Program-made: the position numbers and the translations under genes
Shown: one piece after another, positions 12,240 to 24,734 of the stretch
Layout of the letters: each line of letters starts with the position of its first letter
Position numbering within the stretch: the stretch's first letter is position 1
The notes under the pieces: model-generated
Seen by the model: the letters and a program-made list of their open reading frames with translations, nothing else
Told to the model about the DNA's origin: nothing
Databases searched by the model: none
Assembly: GCA_963965975.1 (NCBI GenBank)
Contig: OZ014414.1
Span: 5,803,501-5,867,500 of the forward strand
DNA length: 64,000 nucleotides
Direction: 5' to 3'
Source: Xestospongia bergquistia
Lineage: Eukaryota; Porifera; Demospongiae; Haplosclerida; Petrosiidae

Positions 12240-13031
12240 AAAAAATCAATATGAAAAGAAAGGTAGAGAAATAGTAAAGATACCAATAAAATGTTACTTA
12301 TAACAACACTATTAATTCCAACTCTCCATTAAGTTTTTCTAATTCCTACAAACCACAACAAAAATGCAAAATTGAAAAAATAGCACATTAACTCCATTTA
12401 TGCACATGAAGTTTTTCTTAGCTTTGGTCAAAAATTCAGTATATGTCTTTTCAGATATTATTGCCTGCTCCTAAACAAAAGTAGTTTGTCATGAAAATGA
12501 GCATGTTAAATTTAAACCTTTGTGTCTACTGTCTAGTTACTTATTCACTAAAACCCAAGAGTACATTATCATGTACTGGATCATATTAAAACAAACTACA
12601 ATTTGCTCATTGATGAAAGATCACCAACAGAGTATTCACAATCCTAGTTTCATATCCAGATTATTTAATTATCTGGATACCACATTACATTCTGACACAA
12701 GTAGGGACTAGGTTAAAACACACTATCACACTATACTAGTGCATATGACTTAGAGAGCTCTACAAAATATAAGTGCAAGTTATTGAAGGGTGTGGTTTTT
12801 AAGTGATGTTGGCATTACATAAGAGGTTCTGAGAAGATAATGTAGCCCCCTTAAAATTTCATGCCTCTATTATAAAATTTGTTGAGGCAACCCCTATTAA
12901 TTCATCTATAAATTATAATCCAGGTATACTCAGTTTAGAGGAGCTATAGTAATATTTCCATATGCCAATATGAGAGAGTGTTGTAGTCATTATGTATATG
13001 GAATGAATATTGAGACATAATTCTACATTAC
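12240..13031. other. No exon seen between WD40 and SAM-side exons
   Basis: About 790 bp without a credible coding block. It would be one intron if the flanking minus-strand exons belonged to a single gene. Confidence 0.35.
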
Positions 13032-13765
13032 CTTCTTAACTGCCTGGTTTGTGATATCCAGTTGATGTTTTAAATGATCCAAGTCTATTGGAAAAAAACA
13101 TATATAATAAATATATGAATAAATAAATGTATAAACATAATACGTTCTTGTAATCATATTGTATTTACCATGAGGATTTAAACAGTTTGTAAGCCGAAGT
13201 ATTTCTCTAATAGCTGGTACACCCTATGGGAGAGAGAAAAATCTTATGTACTCACATATGCTGATTAAATTGTCAGTTGCCTATTTATCATGTAATAAGT
13301 TATGTCATTGCAAAAACACACATCAACAAAAATATATACTTACATCTAGTCTAGTGGGCTTTGTTGAGCGACAAAACAGCTGACTCACTAAAATTCGCAC
13401 AATTTCATTTCGAGCACTAGGTGAAAAACATTTCTGCTGGATACACTCCTCAATTTCAGGTCGCCAATGATCAGGAACTGTAACTTCCTTGAAAATAGGT
13501 GTAGAAGAATTAATCAAACCAGAAGTTATAGAAGAAGGTGGAGATGAGGAAGTTGAAGAGTTATATATATTAGGTGCACAAGATAATAATACTACAGGCT
13601 AAATAAAAGTATATTTGAAGACATTACATTTATTATACATATATAAATATACTTGTGTAGACTGCACTAATCAAAATATCTTGCGAGGAAGGCCAAGAGG
13701 AGGAACCATAGTTTTTATATCATTATCAGAAAGGGAGAGAATTTCCTGTCCGTCAATATAATTAT
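13032..13765 (-). pseudogene. SAM-domain gene exons, decayed
   Basis: Four splice-flanked minus-strand blocks. 13765-13653 reads YIDGQEILSLSDNDIKTMVP then PLGLPRKIF, the C-terminal helix region of a SAM domain, followed by an in-frame TGA (13671-13673) and LVQSTQ before a GTATAT donor. 13598-13344 is Ser/Thr-rich, then VPDHWRPEIEECIQQ and NEIVRILVSQLF, a helical block I associate with lineage-specific invertebrate SAM proteins. 13223-13169 (VPAIREILRLTNCLNPH) and 13084-13032 (DLDHLKHQLDITNQAVKK) follow. SAM domains mediate protein or RNA binding. The next blocks downstream on the same strand are the COP1-like WD40 exons, so this is either a separate gene or the 5' part of a chimera. The internal TGA argues it is dead. 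Confidence 0.5.
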
Positions 13766-13799
13766 CTGAAAAAAATAGGTATTGGTTATCCATAGCACT

Positions 13800-15612
13800 T
13801 CATCACTATTACAGTTATTAATCAAGTTAGTGTTACCTTAGTTAGTGTTAGTGTTAGTAGAGAAAGTCATGTATTCTCTTTCCTCTTTGTGGGGCTTAGG
13901 CTATTAGAAATTGGCATGCTAAGCATACAAACAGCCATGGTAAAAATGCTAGAGCTGTTTTCTTGCATATGAAATTTCTCATTTTGAGATCTTCTCATAT
14001 GACCAAGGCTTTGGTCTTTTCTAATAAGGTATTGAAAATTATGAAAGTAGCACCCCCTTTGTTTTGCCATTGGGAAAGAGAGTTGGACTGCTCAACATAA
14101 AAATCCAAGTCTAACAGTATTGCTTTTGGCTTCAATTCCTTCCAAAATGTAATCATCAGCAGTCAACAGGGAGTTAAGACTTTCTGATTTAGATAAATTG
14201 AAGATCTCGTCTCTTTCACCAGCTTCAGCAACTAAAATTGTACACCTCTGAAGGCTTGTGTCTATTTAGCTTAAAGCTTAGCTTCTTTTTTTGCATGGAT
14301 GAGTCATTGGAGGTAGTCGTTTTTGCTCTATTGATAAAGTGTCAACTTGACTGAGTGAAAAGTTGGCAGTTTGGGCGCTATTTAATCCTTGTCTAACCTA
14401 ATAAAGGAGAGATAGTAGTTGTATACTGTTGGATACCTTCCTTCTTAAAGAGATTACCTTCTCTGCCACAACCTCTACCTAATTGAGTAGTGGATGATCG
14501 TGGTTGTTATTATAGAATATTAGTTCATTATCTTGGGTTATGAATCTTCCTTTTACAGCATCTGTTTTGGTATCTTCAGTAAATTCCACCATTCTGGTAC
14601 ATGTACCTTTAGTTTGATTAAGTGTATATTTGTAGCATTACAATTGATAAATGGGAGAACATGCACTTCTTTGAAATGTCACAAATTCCATAATTGCTCA
14701 TTGTTTACTAAGTTATACTGCCACTGTATTTATAGCTACCAATACTCTGTAGCTAAATCAATAATATACCTTTTTTGTGCAGAGACATCAATAATGGTCA
14801 GAAAATGTATTAACTGAAGGGTGCAAATTGTTTTAAAACAAGTACTTTAGATGATTTGGAACTATATCATCTATTATAGACAAAATTGAATTAAACAAAA
14901 TGACACTAAATCCTGACAGGGAAGTCTATACTCTGTCATGGAAAGGTTAAGTCAGCAGTGTGATTGATTACTTAGTGGAGATGGCACAAATGGTCCACTC
15001 AACCTAGACGCTATCATTGATGGATGTAAAGCTGTCTGTGACATTCATATGGAGAAACATCCAGATGGTAGATCTGTAATACTTTCTGCACTAGTTAGTA
15101 TGGAATGAAATATTTAAGATTTTCAATAATCCATATTTGAAAATAGCAACAGTCAGTTGATTAAATCAATAGCATTAGTGTACTCAAAACTGGAGGCACA
15201 GCTGATGCATCAAATACGATGTTTTTTTTCCATAAATATTCTCATGATATATGTGAAGCACTCGCATCAGCAATTATGATTATTGATGCTTCAATAGCAT
15301 TCAATAATCTAAACTGAAGGACTGCTTTGATTAATGTCATTATCTTTTGTTTCCCTCTCTAAAATGTTTTGATTAACACCTATTGTAGTGATGCAGAGTT
15401 ATTTATTGATGGAGAAGTTTATGGTCTTGTTCTCCTTAATTAGCTAACACTGCAACAGTTTAACAATATTGAGTACAGTTTTGTGGTAGACCTATGTTTT
15501 TGTCTTTAGTTTACTTTGCTCATGGATTTTACTACAGAGAAGGCTTGTGGTCAAAATAAATAAGACCTTATTAATTTGGTAGATCAAATTAATTCCAACC
15601 ATTTAATATAAT
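13800..15612. other. Mostly gene-free, with isolated coding-like scraps
   Basis: Minus strand ~14260-14098 gives a coding-like block (NLSKSESLNSLLTADDYILE). Plus strand ~14975-15105 gives DGTNGPLNLDAIIDGCKAVC. Neither has recognised homology, a start or clear splice context. They are probably remnants of older insertions. Confidence 0.3.
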
Positions 15613-16706
15613 AACAGATCTGCTTTATCTGGGTACTACACAATGCGAGCTCCTAATGTTTCCTTAATATCTTTCTACTGTGATGACAATGCTTTTGAAA
15701 ACTGTTCTCAAGTCTTTAAAGAAAACAGTTCAGCTATTTCTGGGTACTACACAATACGAGCTCCTAATGGTTCTTTAATATCTGTCTACTGTGATGATGA
15801 TGCCTTTGACAACTGTTCTCAAGTCTTCAAAGAAAACAGTTCAGCTCTTTCTGGGTACTACACAATGCGAACTTCTAATGGTTCCTTAATATCTGTCTAT
15901 TGTGACCTTTCTTTTCTTAGTTGCTCTCAGATTGTCCACGTAAACAGCTCAGCCCCATCAGGTTATTACACAATACAAGCACCTAACAGTTCTCTTATAT
16001 CAGTCTACTGTGATATGGAGGGTAGTAACTGTGATGGTAAGGGAGGTTGGATGAGAGTGGGCTACATCAACATGAGTGAATCTGGTGCTACTTGTCCTCC
16101 TGGTTTGACGCAACAACAATATAATAACAATGATCATCATGTGTGTGGTCATCCTAACTCTGGTGTATTTAGTCATACATTCTTCTCTACTCAAGGAATT
16201 GGTTACAGTAAGGTGTGTGGTCAACTAAGAGAATACCAGTATCGATCTCCTGATGTATTTTATGGCAATAACATTGAGTCTTGTTATGTTGATGGTATTT
16301 CTGTTACATGTGGTAGTACTCCACGTAAACATATTTGGACATATGCAGTTGCAGGTGGTTTAACTTCTGACAATGTACCCTTTCCAGGAGCTTGCTGTCC
16401 ATGTAATAGTAATAATACTGTAGCACCTGAATATAAACCAAACTTTATTGGAGATGACTATTATTGTGAATCAGGCATTCCTCCTAATGTAAGTGGAAAT
16501 ACACAAAGATGGCAACATTTCTTATATGTCAATGACCCATTATGGGATGGACAACAATGTGATGGAAATGAAGGACCATGTTTACTAACCCTAAGATGCT
16601 ATGGTTTATAAAGACGCTTTCAGAGATTACCACTAAAGATTTTGAATTAAAAGTATGTGGGAATCAAGTTTCTCCTGATGAAAATACTCCCTTGGATATT
16701 TATTGA
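15613..16706 (+). pseudogene. FReD-like gene copy, 5'-truncated and frameshifted
   Basis: Begins abruptly in a Cys module (NRSALSGYYTMRAPN) with a stop just upstream and no signal peptide. At least four modules of the form NCSQVFKENSSA-SGYY-NGSLISVYCD are present, then DMEGSNCDGKGGWMRVGY, YVDGISVTCG, DYYCESG and PLWDGQQCDG. After GPC a one-base deletion relative to the intact copy at 23178-24557 throws the frame into LTLRCYGL and a stop at 16611. The true frame continues as TNPKMLWFIKTLSE to a TGA at 16704-16706, itself shortened after LDIY. So it is broken at both ends, although its middle reads openly for 322 codons. Confidence 0.8.
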
Positions 16707-17414
16707 GCATTACATACGATAATTGCTTTACTTTTTCCTTTAGAAGAGTATGTACTAGTTTGTATGTACTTGGTACTTAATATAGGCACAATTTGTTAAA
16801 ACTGTATTAAGTGGCAGAATACTTGAAACCATTTACTTTACTACATGTTCATACACCTTGCAAAGAAATATCTTTTTGTTGTGACTGAAAAATGTTGACT
16901 TTATATAAACATTGATGTTTTAATTTATAATAGTACTGCTGATGAAACAATAGGTGTGGTCAAGTGAGTTAATCTATTCCAAGTTTTGTTTGCTTGTTTT
17001 CTTGTTTTTTTGTTTTGTTGTCTTATTATATTAACAATATAAGTTTTTGCACTTGCTGATAAGTTCATTTACTACTGAACGTCTTTGCAAAGACAAAGTG
17101 TCAATACAAAGTCTGTAATATTGCTCATCTTTTATTCTCTATTCAATTGTGGCTTTGAGTAAATATTTTAATAGCAGTTTTCCCAGTGTTAATATTTTAA
17201 CAGGAGTAATTATATATGACAAACATTTGGTAGTTTCATAACATATTTCATCACTATACAGAACTATGTATGTAGTCTACTGTGTTCAGTTTATATTATT
17301 GGCTTTATCTGTGTTTGTTTCTAGTCTTGGCACATTTAAAAGACCCAGAAGGAGGCCAAGGATGAGGAGTCTGTTTGAAGTGACTCATTTCTATCCATCT
17401 TATATTTTTATTAA

Positions 17415-17513
17415 GATGGATAACAATGTGATGGAAATGAAGGATCATGTTATACTAACACTAAGATGCCATGGATTATGAAAACATTTAATGACACTAC
17501 CACCATAGATTAA
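17415..17513 (+). pseudogene. Fragment of a FReD-like 3' end
   Basis: Reads DG-stop-QCDGNEGSC then TNTKMPWIMKTFNDTTT and a TAA. The stop replaces the first Gln (TAA for CAA) of the family's DGQQC motif. Only the last ~33 codons are recognisable. It most resembles the copy at 15613-16706 (shared CDGNEG). Confidence 0.7.
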
Positions 17514-17833
17514 TCTGTGTAGGAAGCTTAAGTTTTTAGAAGCATCTGTGACAAATATATGCTAGTTTCAAAGCATCCTCTTTACTAACTATAACTTCAT
17601 ATACTTGGTATATTTACAATCTTTAAAGTAACCCGGGATCTCATATGAATTTTCAACCATCCTCTTTCCTATTCTTGAGTGGATGTTCTATTTTAGTAGT
17701 TTATGAAAGTCTCATCACTGTAAATATTGCTAAATTGGTCATTTTTGTTTTCATTGCGCTAAATAAAACAACAATGGTAAATAACATCTTTTGTGTCATT
17801 TTAATGTTTTACTATTTTACATATATGTAATAT

Positions 17834-17837
<4 letters not shown>

Positions 17838-17886
<49 letters not shown>
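17838..17886. repeat. (TA)n microsatellite
   Basis: About 48 bp of TA dinucleotides directly read. Confidence 0.9.
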
Positions 17887-17889
<3 letters not shown>

Positions 17890-18365
17890 TGGTTATATAT
17901 GTTACACTAATAAAATCAAACTCAAGTGATGTCAACTATTCTAAAAATTATACCACATAACGTCATCACACTCTCTATGAAAATGATGTGACATATGTTA
18001 TACTGTGAATGTTAGTGGTCTACAGCAAGACCTGACTGTTTTTTGCAATTTGGTTATGGCAGTTTGTAGTATTATATAATAATACTCATAATAGATGGTA
18101 TGCTAACTACCTACCACAACAAAGTATACATCTAAATACATGTCTATATATTGTAGCAGTCCCTTCTCTTCATATGAAGGGAGATATATAACACACTTAC
18201 TTTTTTAATATTTTAAACATAAAAACTCTGATATTTCTTTCACTCTCTATTCTAATGTATGACTTAGTTTGTGTACAAATTGTACAATGCACTTTATATA
18301 AGTGTTTGATGACATGAACATTTTATTTGCTATTGCAAAAAGCACTAACTATTTCTAAGTATATA

Positions 18366-18885
18366 GTATTCTTCTCCACATATGGAGTTATTTATAACAA
18401 AGTATATGGACGAATGAAAGGATATCAGTATGTGTCATCTGATGGTTTTCCTCCAGACTAGGGGGTACATGTCTTAATAATCCATAATATTTATGTTGAT
18501 GGTGTATCTATTACATATGACAGTAACCCTTGTAAACATGTATGGACATTAGGAGTGGGTGTGTTTGATTATTCTGCATATTATTTTTAATTTTTCATGC
18601 TGACAATGCTGAAAGCTTTTGATTATTTTTTGTCCATGTAATACTGGTAATACAGGAACTGTACCAAGTTTTGTTGTCAGTGATTATTACTGTGAATCAG
18701 GAATAGCTAGTGGACATTGGAGTAGTGTCCTCCAATATGCTAATGATCCATTATGGGATGGACAACAATGTGAAGGATTAGAAAGGCCATGTTGTACTAA
18801 CCCTAAGATACCATGGTATATAAAGACACTTGATGAGAATACAACACAAGATATTGAATTGAGGGTAATGATAGACATACAATAA
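18366..18885 (+). pseudogene. FReD-like gene fragment, C-terminal half
   Basis: Starts at the VFFSTYGVIYNK region and continues through GYQYVSSDGFPPD, TAG, YVDGVSITYDSNPCKHVW and TLGVGVFDYSA. It has a short unrelated insertion with TAA around 18580-18625, then resumes with CPCNTGNTGTVPSFVVSDYY and PLWDGQQCEGLERPCC, ending in TAA at 18885. Several stops make it a pseudogene. It is closest to the copies at 20525 and 23178; the DSNP and FDYSA residues match the 23178 gene. Confidence 0.75.
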
Positions 18886-18967
18886 TAAATTATTATGTTT
18901 AGTAATTGAAGTGAATATGATACATTTTATGCTGTTATGTAATGTGACCTTGTACTGATAAAATTAC

Positions 18968-19006
<39 letters not shown>

Positions 19007-20524
19007 ATGTGTATATATATATATATATATAAATGGATATTTTTGTAAAAAAAATAACATAAAAGGAGTATACAATTTTTAAAAAGTTTTAGCACTGATG
19101 GAGCACTCTGAGGTATAAATAATTATTAATCATGATTTATTATTTGATACATTAACAGATGATGTCATTGATCCATGTAGGTAAAGATTTAGTTAGTAGA
19201 AACAAAAACTCTTATACATCTATTTTTTGAAAGTTTAAGTAGTATTTCATTTTTTCATATCATTTGTCCAATTTTATTATAATTATCCTAGTGTAAATTA
19301 AGCTGAAAGAAATTAATGGGAATCAAACCTAGAGGTCCAGGGCTTCAGCCCTCTGCCTTCACCTTGTCCATACCCTCGTCTGTATAATATGCTCAAGATA
19401 TTAATCAGAGAGTGTTAGCCATCAATAGAGGGTATGAGTAATAAACGTCTGTCATTGATGGTAATTATAAATTCATGCACTTCAGGTATATTTTATTAGT
19501 TATAGCTTTCTTAGCAATAACAATAACTAATGTGTTGTACCTTTTTATGTACAATATGTAATGATAATAATAATATAATAATATAATATAACTCTATAAA
19601 TAGACAATGTCGTATTATCTGTCTGATAATGCATGCAAACAGCAACAAAACAGAAAGAAGAAACTTCACCATTTCTTTTCCTCTAAATAAGAATACTTAC
19701 AAAAGTGCTTAAATATCACCACATGCAAGCACTATAATAAATATGGTCTATGATTATCATGACCATGGCTAGTAGAATATGTATATGCAGGTATTATGTA
19801 TAGATATCATCAGTTATTCTAGTAATCACAATCTCTAACTACTTTCTTGATAAATGTTTAATGCAAGCTATTCCTCAAAAGCTTAGCTTAAAACATAAGC
19901 CTTGAGGCTTGGGCCCATCCCACAAACAGGATTACTTTTACAATTGTTGATTTTAAAACTATATATATAAACATAATGTATGTTCCATAAATTATTATTT
20001 ATTGTCTCACCAAACAATTAAAGTTTGATGAACAAGTAACAACTACATATTCGAGTATGAAGTTCTTTATAGACAAACTTGTTTGAAAGCTTAGATAAAT
20101 ATATAATTTAATAAATCAGCCTTGGTTTGTATGTAATCAATAATAATTTCCAACCTTTGTTAAGACTAAAATAATGGTAATTTGTATTATATTACTCTTA
20201 AAATAAATGGATTATTTTAACCTATTCATGGACATCATCATGAATCCATAGTAACAGCTCTGGTCCAGTTAGCATCTTATATTTTGTCTAAGATTGTAAA
20301 TCATAATTAGTTCAAGCCATTAGCTACAAAACAATCAATCTCCATTAGTACATTAACAATCAAAACAGTGTTATGTTTTCTTTCTTGAATGAAATAATTT
20401 TGATACCTACAAATTGTATAGCCATTAACTATATATGGTTAAATAAACCAATCAGTTTTTAAAGTATCTGCGATCAAATTTCCTTACATCATTTTCAGAT
20501 AGCATATAATTTTTGTACCTGCAA
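18886..20524. other. No gene seen; TA/TG microsatellite at 18969-19030
   Basis: Contains a compound (TA)n(TG)n(TA)n tract. Otherwise AT-rich and stop-rich. A TTGATTCCCA motif near 19320 (minus) recalls a Pol III B box but no tRNA fold was found. Confidence 0.4.
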
Positions 20525-21763
20525 ATGATGTATTTTCTCATTATCACTCTATTTCTCTCAGGATATGATTTTGTTCTGGCAGATAACACAACTTATATGC
20601 AATTAGTTGATGTCCATCCTTCATCATTTAAATGTGGTCACGATCTTCACAGTTCATTGAGCAGAGTCCTAAAATTGTTACCTTTTAATGATGCTATTGG
20701 AAAGGCGTATGTGAACAATGATATTAAGTTCTCTCCACCATACAAGCGTTCTGAGATTTCTGATGAGTGTCGTGATAACTTTAATCCTAACAGTGAACTA
20801 CTAGACCAGTTAGAAGAGATTTCTCAGTTCATTGGCATTTTTAAAACTGCATTTTCCAACTGCTTTCATGTCTTTAAACAAAACAGCTCAGCTCTATCTG
20901 GGTACTACATGATGAGAACAGCAAATGGTTCCTTAATATCTATGTACTGTGATCTTTCCTTTTTTAATTGTTCTCAGATTCTCCATGTGTACAGCTCAGC
21001 CCCATCAGGTTATTACACAATACAAGCACCCAATGGTTCTCTAATATCAGTCTACTGTGATATGGAGGGTAGTAACTGTGATGGTAAAGGAGGTTGGATG
21101 AGAGTGGGCTATCTCAATATGAGTGAATCTGGTGCTATTTGTCCTCATGGACTAACATTACATCAGTATAATAACATTGATCATGATCTATGTAGTCAAC
21201 TATCTGGTCATTCAGCTTCAGTATTCTTCTCCACATATGGAGTTATGTATAACAAAGTATGTGGATGAGTAATAGGATATCAGTATGGGTCACCTGATAC
21301 TTTTCCACCAAACTTAGGGGGTCCACTTCTTGTTAATAATCCAAATATTGACAACAATTATGTTGATGGTGTGTCTATTACATATGGCAATAATCCTCGT
21401 CAACATGTATGGACATTAGGAGTGGGTAATGCTGCTCACAGTGCTAATGAACATTGTTGTCCATGTAATAATAATAGTACAGGAACAACTGTATCAAGTT
21501 TTGTTGTCAGTGATTATTACTGTGAATCAGGAATAGCTAGTGGACATTGGAGTAGTGTCCTCCTATATGCTAATGATCCATTATGGGATGGACAACAATG
21601 TGGAGGATTAGAAAGGCCATGTTGTACTAACCCTAATATACCATGGTTTATAAAGACACTTAATGAGAATACAACTAAAGAAATTGAATTGAGGGTAATG
21701 GTTAATGAAGGTATCGGTAATGAAGACATACCATTAGATATTATAGATCTGTACATTCACTAA
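20525..21763 (+). pseudogene. FReD-like gene with a single nonsense codon
   Basis: ATG at 20525 or 20528 (MYFLIITLFLSGYDFVLA signal peptide) opens a frame that is intact to the final TAA at 21761-21763 except for TGA at 21266-21268. The intact sister gene at 23178 has CGA (Arg) at that place (CGRVIGYQYGSPD), so this is CGA to TGA. The N-terminal region resembles the 1537-2796 gene (HPSSFKCGHDL, SELLDQLEEISQFI). Two Cys modules, GGWMRVGYLNMSES, YVDGVSITYGNNPRQHVW and PLWDGQQCGGLERPCC follow, ending PLDIIDLYIH. The stop would remove the whole C-terminal half. It could be a recent polymorphic null. Confidence 0.85.
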
Positions 21764-23177
21764 TATACAATAATATCTAGTTACTATGTTTAGTGATTGA
21801 AGTGAATGTGTATAATGCTTTTTTACACATATATCTTTTATTACATTGTGTTTACATATGTGTTCTCCCTGTATTTACTTGTAGAAAAACAATTAAATTA
21901 TATTTCTGTCAATTTTTGATGTATGTTTGCAAATTCCTAAAATGTATACATCACACTATAAATAATTAGAATAACATCTGTTTGTCATTACTATTAATCT
22001 CATCAGCATTTTTTAAAAAAATATTATGTGCTCAGAGAATATAACTGTGCTCTGTTATTCTCCAAGACATGATTCTTTGATGTAGTGCATATAAGGCACA
22101 ACATTGATGTCACAGTGTATGCTGTGCTAATTAGTTGATAGTAAAATTGATGTGTAGTGGAAAGATTTTGAGAGATAGGGTATTAATTACGGTAAAAATA
22201 GAAAATTAAATTAGCCTAGTCTCATCCCCAGACTTACGCAAAAGCTAAAATTACTTTTTCTTATGTTTAAGTCTGTGGATGACGCTAATGTTAGTCATAT
22301 ACAATTTGTCCCTTAATAGTCAAATGATGAGAGTTCTGTATCCAAGCTCTAGAATCGTATTGAAAGTAAGCTTAGGTTTGAGTTCTCAATATGAATTACA
22401 TTGGAACCAGATACATATTATGACTTGTTTGTATTGCTAATTTTAAATGTTTCTGTTACATGTAACAGTCAAGAAAGTCATAAAGTCATAAAACATGGCA
22501 TCTGTCCAATGTAACATGAAGATACTACAAAAAGAGTAACGAAAGTGTTTTGTGTCATATATTTTACAAGCTAAGAATTAATCAAGATAAGATGAGAATT
22601 TTAAAAGACAACAACTGAACAAATATACACATAATATACTCAATAATATAAAGGGAGGTTACAATAGTTATAACTACTAATTAACACTGCAATCCTCTTC
22701 ACAGTTAAATAGCTTATAGTCTATCATGTATTGTTAACATAACAATAATAAAATGTTGTTACATTTCTTGACTTCATACTTTGTGATAATAAAATATACT
22801 ATATGAATTAAAGCAGTAACATCCTAATTAAAAGTACTCACTTCCTTCTCTTTACAATGTTAATTTAAAACTTCCTAATTATACTGATATATACAGAGGT
22901 GGTAAATAGAGTTTGGATACCCATGTGTTGTTCATTAAAACTAGTACAAAAGCTTATTAAGAGACATTAATACATATATAATTGATATAAATAACTTCCT
23001 AAATATATTTAACTAACTTCCTAATTACAATAACATGGTTCATTGTGTAATGATACATAACTTACATATAGGTTATGTATCTATCATACATATACTTTTA
23101 GTAACTATTGAAGACATAATGTTTTGTTTGCTTTAGCCATTAATCAAAGATAGAACCTTTCTGCAACTGGATCACCC
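21764..23177. other. Intergenic, nothing recognised
   Basis: AT-rich spacer between two tandem FReD-like genes; no coding frame or repeat that I can support. Confidence 0.4.
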
Positions 23178-24557
23178 ATGCAGTCTGAAACCTTTGTTTT
23201 TCTTTTGTTGTTTAGCCTAATACTTATTATACCAGCCTGTTGTTTATCTACTTGTATGGCTGACTGTACTAATGAACTAACTCAACGTCCTCCCTCACTC
23301 TATGAACAATACTGTTGTAATGACAATAACACTGGAAAGACTTTCAAGATAAGACAAAATAATGTTTTAAAAATAATATTTTGTTCAGATAATTCACCTA
23401 TATCTTGCAAAATATATCATACTTTCCTTAATTGTCCAGATATTTTCAAATATAACAGATCTGCTATATCTGGGTACTACACAATGAGAGCTCCTAATGG
23501 TTCTTTAATATCTGTCTACTGTGATAACAATGCTTTTGACAACTGTTCTCAAGTATTCAAAGAAAACAGTTCAGCTTTGTCAGGATACTACACAATGCGA
23601 ACTTCTAATGGTTCGTTAATATCTGTCTTCTGTGATGACAATGCCTTTGACAACTGCTATCAAGTCTTCAAAGAAAACAGTTCAGCTCCATCTGGGTACT
23701 ATATAATGAGAGCTGAAAATGGTTCCTTAACATCAGTCTACTGTGACCTTTCTTTTCTTAATTGCTCTCAGATTCTCCATATAAATAGCTCAGCCACATC
23801 AGGTTATTACACAATACAAGCACCTAATGGTTCTCTTATATCAGTCTACTGTGATATGGAGGGTAGTAACTGTGATGGTAAAGGAGGCTGGATGAAAGTG
23901 GGCTATCTCATCATGAGTGAACCTGGTGGTACCTGTCCTCCTGGACTAACATCACATCAGTATAATAACATTGATCATAGTCTATGTAGTCGACCAGTCT
24001 CATCATCTGGTAGTTCACCTTCAGTATTCTTCTCTACATATGGAGTTATTTATAACAAAATATGTGGACGAGTGATAGGATATCAGTATGGGTCACCTGA
24101 TGGTTTTCCACCAAACTTAGGAGGTGGATATCTTTACAATCCAAATATTGATAATATTTATGTTGATGGTGTGTCTATTACATATGACAGTAACCCTCGT
24201 AAACATGTATGGACATTAGGAGTGGGTGTGTTTGATTATTCTGCTTGTGTAAACTGTTGCCCATGTAATACTGGTAATACAGGAACTGTACCAAGTTTTG
24301 TTGGTAGTGATTACTACTGTGAATCAGGAATAGCTAGTGGAGGGTGGAGCAGTGTCCTGTATGCTAATGACCCATTATGGGATGGACAACAATGTGGAGG
24401 ATTAGAAGGACCATGTTGTACTAACTCCAAGATGCCATGGTTTATAAAGACACTCAATGAGAATACAAATAAAGATATTGAATTGAGGATGATGGCAGAT
24501 GAAAGTACCAGTAATGAAGATATACCATTAGATATTATAGAACTGTACATTGGCTAG
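23178..24557 (+). CDS. Secreted fibrinogen-related protein with four Cys modules, intact
   Basis: Single-exon ORF of 459 residues. ATG is followed by a signal peptide (FVFLLLFSLILIIPACCLS). A short Cys-rich N-terminal part (TCMADC, QYCCNDNN) differs from the sister genes. Four consecutive ~37-residue modules follow, with pattern C-S/P-x-[IV]-x(5)-SS-A-x-SGYY-x(3)-NGSL-x-SVYCD. The last leads into MEGSNCDGKGGWMKVGYL. The C-terminal domain has FFSTYGVIYNKICGR, YVDGVSITYDSNPRKHVW, CCPCN, SDYYCESG, PLWDGQQCGGLEGPCC, KMPWFIKTLNENTNKDIELR and PLDIIELYIG. The modules repeat the first strand region of a fibrinogen-like domain. Extracellular, glycosylated and disulfide-rich is inferred; the ligand is unknown. 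It lies in tandem with the 20525 copy in the same orientation. Confidence 0.88.
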   Translation: MQSETFVFLLLFSLILIIPACCLSTCMADCTNELTQRPPSLYEQYCCNDNNTGKTFKIRQNNVLKIIFCSDNSPISCKIYHTFLNCPDIFKYNRSAISGYYTMRAPNGSLISVYCDNNAFDNCSQVFKENSSALSGYYTMRTSNGSLISVFCDDNAFDNCYQVFKENSSAPSGYYIMRAENGSLTSVYCDLSFLNCSQILHINSSATSGYYTIQAPNGSLISVYCDMEGSNCDGKGGWMKVGYLIMSEPGGTCPPGLTSHQYNNIDHSLCSRPVSSSGSSPSVFFSTYGVIYNKICGRVIGYQYGSPDGFPPNLGGGYLYNPNIDNIYVDGVSITYDSNPRKHVWTLGVGVFDYSACVNCCPCNTGNTGTVPSFVGSDYYCESGIASGGWSSVLYANDPLWDGQQCGGLEGPCCTNSKMPWFIKTLNENTNKDIELRMMADESTSNEDIPLDIIELYIG

Positions 24558-24734
24558 CATACAATAACATACTGTCCTTTTTAGTGATTGAAATGAATAC
24601 ACAATACACTTTTATGCTGTCATGCAATGTCCCTTATACTGAATTCATATATATGGATAATTTTGTCACAAAAACTAACCTGTAATACAATTTACCTTAA
24701 GCTACTATAATAATATAGGATATTTACACTATGC

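Noticed and set aside
19300..19380. Possible tRNA or tRNA-derived SINE on the minus strand (GGTTTGATTCCC resembles a Pol III B box)
   Set aside because: No matching A box, acceptor stem or anticodon arm could be folded, and no second copy was seen in the window.
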